Source of the DNA: Saccharicrinis sp965230625
GTDB taxonomy: Bacteria > Bacteroidota > Bacteroidia > Bacteroidales > Marinilabiliaceae
Length of the DNA stretch: 64,000 nt
Reading direction: 5' to 3'
Assembly: GCA_965230625.1 (NCBI GenBank)
Contig: CBDDLL010000002.1
Span: 558,001-622,000, forward strand
In this document: piece by piece, positions 18,594 through 26,211 of the stretch
Numbering within the stretch: the first letter of the stretch is position 1
Layout: each line of letters begins with the position of its first letter
Made by a program: the position numbers and the translations under genes
The notes under the pieces: model-generated
What the model was told of the DNA's origin: nothing
Seen by the model: the letters and a program-made list of their open reading frames with translations, nothing else
Database searches by the model: none

Positions 18594-19426
18594 GATGAAT
18601 TTTTTTTGTTAAATTTTAAATACTAACAATTATTTGAGAAAAAAGCATATTTAGAAATCTATTAGCGGAGGTTCGCGCTTTCGCCCTTATTATTATGATT
18701 TTTATTTCACGGATCACGAATCTACACCAACTTGGATATCATTGATAATTATATCATAAATGTAGGCCGTTAACCAATACGCCCAACATGCTAAAAACGA
18801 AGTGCACAAAATAGTGCATGAGTAACCGGGATTGTTGGACGAATGACTTGAATATTATTAATTATGATTATTTAATATGTTGATATTTAAAAGCAGAATT
18901 TTCGTTTTTAAAAAGTACGCTCCTTAAATATTATAGAATAGTAAGTTTGGTTGTTTGTGTTTGTCTTCTTTTATTTCCAAGAGTTACCATGCTAACTAAG
19001 AAGAAATTCAAAGAATTCTTTAATGTTAAACATGCTGGCTTATTCACATGGCAATTCACGCATGGCAATATCTTCCAAAGGTAAATTCGATGGTGTACTT
19101 GTGATTGCTTGCGTTAAAATTGTTAACCCAACAGTTTGCCTTCTTACCATATTCGGTAAATAGAAACTCATAGCTATTATTAATAAAAACATTGCTGCTG
19201 TATAAACAGTCGGGTTACAAACCCTCACAACACAAAACAAGCACCACACTTTTTACAATGTAGCGCTTGTTGCTTTTATGCTCTTGCTGCTTTTTGCAAG
19301 GTTTGTAAAACCGCGTTAACAGCCATGGTGCATAATTTACATATCCGAGCGATCGAGAAATTATTATTCTGATACACTCTGGATCTTTATATCTCCAAGT
19401 TATTTTTTATTAAGCTCTTAATATAA
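18594..19426. other. 833-bp repeat-rich intergenic region
   Basis: No supported gene. It contains an attC-like palindrome (18781-18840, listed separately). It also has an imperfect inverted repeat, GGGTTACAAACC (19212-19223) with GGTTTGTAAAACC (19300-19312), enclosing a smaller pair AACAAGC (19236-19242) and GCTTGTT (19265-19271). The 69-codon minus ORF at 19040-19249 overlaps these repeats and has no recognisable domain. This looks like accumulated dispersed repeats. Confidence 0.5.
18781..18840. other. Candidate integron attC-like recombination site
   Basis: A 60-bp imperfect palindrome begins with GCCCAAC, fitting the attC R'' consensus RYYYAAC. It ends with GTTGGAC, fitting the R' consensus GTTRRRY. 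An internal complementary pair, TGCAC (18803-18807) with GTGCA (18814-18818), sits near the centre. No integron integrase or neighbouring cassette is visible in the window, so this may be a lone site or a chance palindrome. Confidence 0.3.
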
Positions 19427-21043
19427 TCAATACATTTCAAAAAGGGCATCAATATCACTATCGGTAACACCTGTTATTTTATGTTTCTTTATTTCGTCTT
19501 GTAAACCTTGTATGTTAAATGAGTTGTTAAGAATATTGTTATGGATATAAGCTAAGGTATAACCTGAAATTAAATCATTAGGATAATTTACTCCAAAAGT
19601 ATTTCTTTGGTTTACATTATCCATCAAATCAATAAAAATGGGAGAATAGGCTTTATCATTAACATGGGGCCAACTATTATGCTTATTACCTCTGTGAAAG
19701 TAATTTATAGCAGCAATAATACCGTATTTATTCCCAAGTCGGTGATATTCATCATTTGTTAATGCCCATTCTACTACATCGGCCCAGCTTTCATAAATGA
19801 TTTTATCCGTTTGCCAAAATTTGATATTTCCAAGATATTGTGAATGAGCCTGGTGCCCTAATTCATGTGCCGTTGTTCCAAATATTTTGTTTGCGGGTTT
19901 GTAGTTACCTGAGCTGTTATACTTTCCCCAAATTTTAATATCCGGCATAATACCTGTTGAACTCCAGTCGCCCCAAAAAACACCTGTACCTTTGCCATCG
20001 ATATAGCAAATTTTTGTTTTGCTCCCATCGGTCAGGGATGGTCTGCGAATGCCAAGGTTGTCACCATAAAAATGCTTCCAAGCAGCCCTGTGTATGGAGG
20101 CAAACATAATTGATTTGCCTCCCTGAATGTTTAAATTCCAGTCTCCCTTTTGCTTTGGCCCATTGTACCATGCCTGCCCAAAGTTTCCATCTCGTATATC
20201 GTATTTATCTCTTTCCCATTTAATTGAATAGTTTACTTCGTAAATAAAACCTCCCATTTTAAAATTACCATCGGCATCGGTAATACTTTTTTCGATATGT
20301 GTAGACCACCTTGCCTGAACCTCGACTCCAACCAATGGAATCATCCTGTTTACAACATTATCATACACATGTATGTTCCCGGCCGGATTCCATCTTTTGG
20401 GTTTGAATATCCCTTTTAAGCTCCCATTCGTTTTATCATTGTATAAATTTACATTGTTGGTTAGCCTAAATGCTTCCTGCTCTAACTGTGCATAGAAACT
20501 ATCCTGTACTGTAGTACCTTTAAGGTTAGTGCTATTACCCGAAGATTCATGTTTAGGGATATATACAGGATAAATAAGTTCGTGATAAACATCTGGTATT
20601 ATGTAGTTAATGGGTACCACAGCATATTGCCAGGTAATTGAAGAAACTGGCAATTCCGGATCATGATAATAAGTTCCCTGCTCTTTTATCTCGTAATGAA
20701 GTGGATAATCGAATAAGGTTAATTCCGGATCAAGTTTTAGTTTTTGCCACTCTAATTCATTCTTGGGCAAAAACCTGATGTACAATTTATTGGCCTCAAT
20801 TTCTTGCTCCGGTAACTTGACTCCACTTGACTTTAAGCTTAAATATGCTTCTTTCATATTTTCAATAGCATATGGGTCGTTAATTTTTTTACCTAATTTG
20901 ATAATTCCATCCGTATGATTTTTAATCGCAGTATTATTTTTGTTTGCAGTTGGTAGTTCCAAATATAAATCATCTTTACTACAGTTTGTTATAAACAGAC
21001 TGGCTGTTATAACCAGCAGATAAAATATTTTATTTGTTTTCAT
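19427..21043 (-). CDS. Lipoprotein zinc metalloprotease (HExxH) with carboxypeptidase-regulatory-like domain
   Basis: 538 residues. The lipoprotein signal ends ASLFITNCSKDD, with lipidated Cys21. Residues about 205-285 look like a CarboxypepD_reg/Cna-B-type beta-sandwich (ARWSTHIEKSITDADGNFKMGG). A metalloprotease core follows: HELGH at residues 393-397 in GTTAHELGHQAHS, and a possible third zinc ligand Glu418 in YESWADVVEW, a gluzincin-like arrangement. It is probably held in the outer membrane and may digest or process surface proteins. No known peptidase family could be named with confidence. It is transcribed alone on the minus strand, 565 bp from the RHS operon end, and has no T9SS domain. 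Confidence 0.75.
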   Translation of the reverse strand: MKTNKIFYLLVITASLFITNCSKDDLYLELPTANKNNTAIKNHTDGIIKLGKKINDPYAIENMKEAYLSLKSSGVKLPEQEIEANKLYIRFLPKNELEWQKLKLDPELTLFDYPLHYEIKEQGTYYHDPELPVSSITWQYAVVPINYIIPDVYHELIYPVYIPKHESSGNSTNLKGTTVQDSFYAQLEQEAFRLTNNVNLYNDKTNGSLKGIFKPKRWNPAGNIHVYDNVVNRMIPLVGVEVQARWSTHIEKSITDADGNFKMGGFIYEVNYSIKWERDKYDIRDGNFGQAWYNGPKQKGDWNLNIQGGKSIMFASIHRAAWKHFYGDNLGIRRPSLTDGSKTKICYIDGKGTGVFWGDWSSTGIMPDIKIWGKYNSSGNYKPANKIFGTTAHELGHQAHSQYLGNIKFWQTDKIIYESWADVVEWALTNDEYHRLGNKYGIIAAINYFHRGNKHNSWPHVNDKAYSPIFIDLMDNVNQRNTFGVNYPNDLISGYTLAYIHNNILNNSFNIQGLQDEIKKHKITGVTDSDIDALFEMY

Positions 21044-21608
21044 TTTGTATTTTTTGTTAATATGAAGTTGAAAAAAGGAGAGTTTCCCTCTTAGCTTATT
21101 ATGTTTTTATTCATTTAAATGTTCTATCATCTTATTATTAGCGGCAAACTAACTTTTACATGCAAAATATCATTATAAATACCTCAAAGATGCCAGATTA
21201 TATCTTACACCTTTGAGGATAGTTGTTCTTTTATCAATTATTGTGGTTAATAAAACATATATGTAAATAAGGTGTTTTATCTTTCGAGAATCATATTTAC
21301 GTTAATAGTTATTTGTCAATCCCTTAATTATATAAGACACCAACAAAACGGCACTAGTTCAAGCGTTCACCTGGACTCAACATTGTTTAAAGAAAAGGTT
21401 CAAGGATCGCTTTCGCTTAACCTTGAACCAGTCTCTTTGTACTTGCCAAAGTGTTTATAACCTTGGACTAGGGGGGGGGAACTACGACCAGTAATTCTAT
21501 TTAGTGTTGTGTTATTCTTTGGATATTCTAAGCCCATTCGGGGTTAAATCTGTCAAAATTTAATATTTCTGTAATTATTGTATATAACAAACATATTTAC
21601 TTTTCTTA
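21044..21608. other. Intergenic region between RHS operon and metalloprotease
   Basis: It holds the RHS-operon terminator hairpin (21397-21429) and a run of nine G (21471-21479). No minus-strand ORF large enough for an immunity protein was found between the RHS stop and the metalloprotease start, and the 62-codon plus-strand ORF (21272-21460) is not protein-like. Confidence 0.6.
21397..21429 (-). terminator. Probable terminator of the RHS operon
   Basis: GGTTCAAGG (21397-21405) and CCTTGAACC (21421-21429) form a perfect 9-bp stem with a 15-nt loop. Read on the minus strand, the stem is followed directly by TTTTCTTT, as expected of an intrinsic terminator about 180 bp after the RHS gene stop. 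Confidence 0.75.
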
Positions 21609-24600
21609 TTACCTCATAGGTGTAACACTTCTATATAAAGTTGTAGGTGGCATATATCCATGATTAACAGATGTTTTTACACCTTCTTTCCAACCGGTAT
21701 AAATAAGACCTATTGCATCACCATAGCCAGGTACAAAACCAATAAGGCCAACTAAAAAATCTGCTTGATGCTCAATACCAAAAACTCCCTCCGAATGTGC
21801 AGCACACAATATAGCAGTACAATTGACAATATCTCCAGTTGGTCCAGCAATACCTGCCCATCTAGCACGCTTTAAGTATTTCGGATTAGCCATAATATCA
21901 TACTTATAATTTACAGGCATATATTTCCATGCTGATAAATTATTTTTATGAAACAAATACTGTGCGTTATATTTACTTTTTTGTGTTAACTCTATTAAAG
22001 AAGAAATTGGACTTATTAACCATACTGCCATAGACTTACCCAAGCTATAATTAAAAGAGGGCCGTGTTTCTTTATCCGAACACGTTCCATCAGAAGTATT
22101 ATCATTTTCTGGATCTTTAATTACAATAGTTTCTGGTGGTTTTTTTGATGGAATTGGATGTGCCTTTTTTGATTGTGGTGCTGGAGGCAATGATGGTGCT
22201 GGAGGCAATGGTGCGTCAGGCAGCGGTGGAAACGGAACCAATCCTGGACCGGGAATTTCACTACTATAATAATAAGTAAATTTAGTTGAATCCTTAGGGC
22301 CACCTTTTGCAACCATCCCCATCCAATCAATATACTTTATTGGATTATTTACTGCATATACATATGGTGACTGATGATCAGATACCAGTGCTAATGGGTC
22401 TCCTACCATAAACCTACCCAAACTCGGGTCATACATCCTAGCCCCATAATCGTACCAATCCAAGCCTAAATCATCCTGTAGTTCCTTGCCGTTGTATAAA
22501 AATTTGTTTTGGTTTTCATTATTTATAAGGCTATTGTCAGTGTATGATAAGCCATTCATTTTCATACCAAAGGGGTAATAACTGTCATCTTGTAACACCT
22601 TTCCTTTAGCATTAAAAGTTACACGGGTATTACCCAAATGATCTTTAATGTGGTACTGGTAATTATATTTGTCATTATCAATAACTATTCGCCCATTGCT
22701 GTTAAGGATGTATTTTAACTCATTGTTTTCGTAAATAAAGTTGCCGATGTAGTCTGTTGTTGTACCCTCCACCTCTTTTCTTAATTTAACACCTCCCGCA
22801 TTATAAATATAGTCTATAGTGTGATTTTGATCGGTATATATTTTTAATCTTTTGGGCAGGTTTAAATAGTTATAGTCAATGTTTTCTATTTTTTTATTTA
22901 AATCTTTAGTCATATTTCCATTCTCGTCATACCAATACTCAATGTCCTCTTTAGAACCATTATCCGAAAAACCATCGGATTGAGATCCGTCATCATCTAC
23001 TTTTATCAACTGGTTACCACCATTGTACTTGTAGCTTAATTTATCTATGATATTAAATGCATGATCTGCTTTTTTACCATGACGATTCAGATATAATATA
23101 TTGCCGTTTAAATCATATGTATAATCTACCTTGTAATCGTCATTAGCAAAATCAGCTTTATCTAACCTGTTTAATGCATCATATGTAAAATCGTACGTTT
23201 TTATTCCTGCATTGCTTTTGCTTACCCAATCTATTTGCGAAATATTGCCATTATATGAGCTATTATTGCCATCGTTATATTTAAGTTGCATAGCAAAAAC
23301 ATCGTTTACCAGGCTGGCAGGGTTGTTAATATGTGTCAAATACCCCTGTATATTGTATTTATAATCTACTTTTTGTATTCCATCTCCTATTTCATTGCTG
23401 GCTAGTTGCCCCAGTTCGTTGTAATTATTAATTGATGTTGTTATCCAGGTATCTGTTTTATTTAGCTTTTCTTTTTCGCTAACTAAACGTCCCATCCTGT
23501 CGTACTCGTACTTTTTATCAATAATAATGTTTGAGTTAGTATGTTCTTGTTTACTTTCCCAAAGTTCTCCTACAAAATTAAATTTATTTGAAACAATATC
23601 CAGCCCCCCTTTATGGTTGTCGGCAATAGTTTGTATTATTCGCCCGTATTCGTCATAAACATTAACTGTGCATAACCACTTTTTATCTACAGTTAGGCCA
23701 TCATGGAGCAGTACCCTTGCTTTAGTAGCCATTACCATTCCCTTGGTTTTATCAGATTTAACTACACCCTCATAAACCTGAGAATATTTGTAGCTTTCGC
23801 CCAACGATAGTGCATAATCTTCAGTATCGTAATATGTTACTGTATTAATACTGTCTTTGTTAACACCCGAAGGAAATGCTTTATCAGTATAATCATTTAT
23901 GGATTGATTATAAGTTTCATAAAGATTTTTTTCTTTATCCACCTTGGCCTGTAAATCTCCCTTGTAATAATATTTTCCTGTAATAATTGGACGGTTAAAT
24001 TGATCGTATTTGGCAAATAACCAACAATCTGTAACGGCTCGTTTTCCATCCTGGGTGGCCACCAATAAATCTCTTTTATTATAAACCATTTTTACAGGTT
24101 GTACACCAGGTAGCTTTTTTAAAATCATGCGTTTTCGATGGTCGTATTTAAAATAGTAGCAATATTTCGCTATGGTTTCGTTATTGTTGTAATTTCCTTC
24201 CAATCCACCGTTTCTAAATGCCAAAGGAGGGATTACATAACGTAGCTGACCTAAATTATCATATACATAGTAGGTTTTAGCGTTTTTACCAGCTATTTTA
24301 AGTATTACGTTTCCCTGTTTATTTTTGAATTGTGTATTACTTTTCCCATCTTCATCGATTGTTGTGGTTTTGTATAGTGCTCCTGCTTTATAGGTTCCTT
24401 TCTTTACCAATTTTCCGTTATTATTCACTTTCCAGATAGGTTCGCCTCCACTATTTGTTCCATAATTAATAACAACTTTTTTATTTTGCCATGCTTTTCC
24501 CGGCTTAATTGTACCAATAACTCTATTTAAAGGTGTTCGGTCAAATTCTTTTTTAGACAAAGCATAATTACCTTCCTCAAAAAAATGGTTATAAAAATTC

Positions 24601-26150
24601 TGTTGTTCCAAAATTGCATGTGTTCGATATTTTCCGGCGTAGCTTCCATCTTGTTGAACAGCATACGGCAAGTATTCTTTAGCTATTCGACCTAAGTCAT
24701 CATAAACCACAGGCTGAACAATATCTCGTCCTTCTGGTGTAGCATTTGCCTGAACCGTTTGAATATGACGTCCTAAACCATCAAAGTATTGATAAGTAAC
24801 CATTGAATTACCATTATTTAAACTGCTAATCTCTTTAATTTTATAGTCTTTATAAGCATTGGTAGTTTTTATATAATTAAGATTGGATTTGCCTGAAGTA
24901 TAACCACCAAAATTCTTTCCGCAATTACTTGCAATAGGAGCTATTGGGTCGATATAAGCCATAAATTCACTTTCTTCGTTTGTTATAAACCCCGGTTCTA
25001 GAGTAATTGAAGATTTAGCTACTTCTTCATTTTGATTAGGATCGAAGCTAGCAAGGGTAACATCATGTACAAGTGCAGGATGGGGTTTAACATCTACCCC
25101 GACCCATCCCTGCCAGGACTGGGTAATTGGATGATACAACCTTACAAAATATTTACCTGGTGAGGTGACTGTATATGTTTTGTTTTTGTTGCCCATATTT
25201 TTACCATGGGGTGTTTTACCCTGCCAATAATATTCATTACCATAAGGAGGTTCTGGCATTTCTAAAGTCGCTACATTACAATCATACTTGATGGTTGGTG
25301 TGGGAGGTAAATCATAAATATTAACTTCGTATGATTTTGTTGATGAGCATCCATCGGAAGAACTAACAGCTGTAACGTTATATGTTATATCTTTTAACGG
25401 TGAAACAGTAACTGTACTGCTAGTAGCTGTAGTTGCTTTTTCGGTTAAATCAGTTGTTGGATTCCAACTAAAAGAGCAATTCTCATTTGAATTGGCGGTG
25501 ATATCAAAAGCATACCCTTCATTTACGTTATGTAAGAAATCATTAGTAAAATTAATATTTGGGCCTTTATCTATAGTAATATATTTTTTAACCGTTGTTT
25601 TACATCCTTTAGCATTTGTTCCAGTTACTTTAAATGCTGTGTTTCCTTCCGAAGGATAGGCTGTTATTGTACTAGCAGTTGTATGTATTGGATATGGCCC
25701 TTGCCAAAAATAACTCTTTGCACCTTTAGCAGTTAAGGTTGTTCCTTGTCCTTTACATGCACTATTTGCGCCTTCAATTATTACATTAGGTTTAGTTGAA
25801 TCAAGAGTTACTTTTACACTCGCTACTCCTTGCCATGATTTTGAAATGGGGTAATATAACCTTACAAAATAAGTGCCCGAAGAAGAAACAATGCGAGTTA
25901 AACTGTTATTAGACATGTTTTTTTTTGCATAAGGGTATCCATCCTGCCAATAATATACATGCCCATAAGGAGGTTCTGGCAACTTTAGAGTAGCTGTTTC
26001 ACAATTATAGGTTACTGTTGGGGTAGGAGGAATCTCCTCCAACTTACCTGTATTTTCCTTTATTTCTATTGATATAAAATCGTTGGCTTTAATGCATACT
26101 GTATGTAAAACAACATTAATCACCAGGATTATTTGCACTAGATTTTTCAT
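21609..26150 (-). CDS. Large RHS-repeat surface protein (DUF6443, RHS core) with short variable tail
   Basis: 1513 residues with a signal peptide (about 1-22). Two related about 80-residue beta modules (about 42-115 and 285-355, each with EPPYG...YYWQ) flank PKD/Ig-like segments. DUF6443 begins near 428 (YQYFDGLGRHIQTVQA). YD/RHS repeats follow, then the RHS-associated core (about 1190-1287; KDHLGNTRVTFN, GARMYDPSLGRFMVGDPLA, SPYVYAVNNPIKYIDWMG). The 226-residue tail (1288-1513) has a Pro-rich linker and a hydrophobic FVPGYGDAIGLIYTGW segment, resembling pre-toxin domains of polymorphic toxins. Only about 27 residues follow it and no nuclease or deaminase motif is seen. RHS proteins form a beta-cocoon that can encapsulate a toxin. 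It is the last gene of a four-gene operon and no immunity gene follows. Confidence 0.85.
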   Translation of the reverse strand: MKNLVQIILVINVVLHTVCIKANDFISIEIKENTGKLEEIPPTPTVTYNCETATLKLPEPPYGHVYYWQDGYPYAKKNMSNNSLTRIVSSSGTYFVRLYYPISKSWQGVASVKVTLDSTKPNVIIEGANSACKGQGTTLTAKGAKSYFWQGPYPIHTTASTITAYPSEGNTAFKVTGTNAKGCKTTVKKYITIDKGPNINFTNDFLHNVNEGYAFDITANSNENCSFSWNPTTDLTEKATTATSSTVTVSPLKDITYNVTAVSSSDGCSSTKSYEVNIYDLPPTPTIKYDCNVATLEMPEPPYGNEYYWQGKTPHGKNMGNKNKTYTVTSPGKYFVRLYHPITQSWQGWVGVDVKPHPALVHDVTLASFDPNQNEEVAKSSITLEPGFITNEESEFMAYIDPIAPIASNCGKNFGGYTSGKSNLNYIKTTNAYKDYKIKEISSLNNGNSMVTYQYFDGLGRHIQTVQANATPEGRDIVQPVVYDDLGRIAKEYLPYAVQQDGSYAGKYRTHAILEQQNFYNHFFEEGNYALSKKEFDRTPLNRVIGTIKPGKAWQNKKVVINYGTNSGGEPIWKVNNNGKLVKKGTYKAGALYKTTTIDEDGKSNTQFKNKQGNVILKIAGKNAKTYYVYDNLGQLRYVIPPLAFRNGGLEGNYNNNETIAKYCYYFKYDHRKRMILKKLPGVQPVKMVYNKRDLLVATQDGKRAVTDCWLFAKYDQFNRPIITGKYYYKGDLQAKVDKEKNLYETYNQSINDYTDKAFPSGVNKDSINTVTYYDTEDYALSLGESYKYSQVYEGVVKSDKTKGMVMATKARVLLHDGLTVDKKWLCTVNVYDEYGRIIQTIADNHKGGLDIVSNKFNFVGELWESKQEHTNSNIIIDKKYEYDRMGRLVSEKEKLNKTDTWITTSINNYNELGQLASNEIGDGIQKVDYKYNIQGYLTHINNPASLVNDVFAMQLKYNDGNNSSYNGNISQIDWVSKSNAGIKTYDFTYDALNRLDKADFANDDYKVDYTYDLNGNILYLNRHGKKADHAFNIIDKLSYKYNGGNQLIKVDDDGSQSDGFSDNGSKEDIEYWYDENGNMTKDLNKKIENIDYNYLNLPKRLKIYTDQNHTIDYIYNAGGVKLRKEVEGTTTDYIGNFIYENNELKYILNSNGRIVIDNDKYNYQYHIKDHLGNTRVTFNAKGKVLQDDSYYPFGMKMNGLSYTDNSLINNENQNKFLYNGKELQDDLGLDWYDYGARMYDPSLGRFMVGDPLALVSDHQSPYVYAVNNPIKYIDWMGMVAKGGPKDSTKFTYYYSSEIPGPGLVPFPPLPDAPLPPAPSLPPAPQSKKAHPIPSKKPPETIVIKDPENDNTSDGTCSDKETRPSFNYSLGKSMAVWLISPISSLIELTQKSKYNAQYLFHKNNLSAWKYMPVNYKYDIMANPKYLKRARWAGIAGPTGDIVNCTAILCAAHSEGVFGIEHQADFLVGLIGFVPGYGDAIGLIYTGWKEGVKTSVNHGYMPPTTLYRSVTPMR

Positions 26151-26211
26151 TTTTATGGAATTTCTTAATTATTATTCCCTTTATTGACAAAATAATTCTA
26201 AGAGTGAATGA

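Noticed and set aside
19040..19249. 69-codon minus-strand ORF
   Set aside because: Lies in a repeat-rich spacer with inverted repeats and no protein features beyond a short hydrophobic run.
21272..21460. 62-codon plus-strand ORF downstream of the RHS gene, considered as an immunity gene
   Set aside because: Wrong strand for the operon, contains the terminator hairpin and has no protein-like character.
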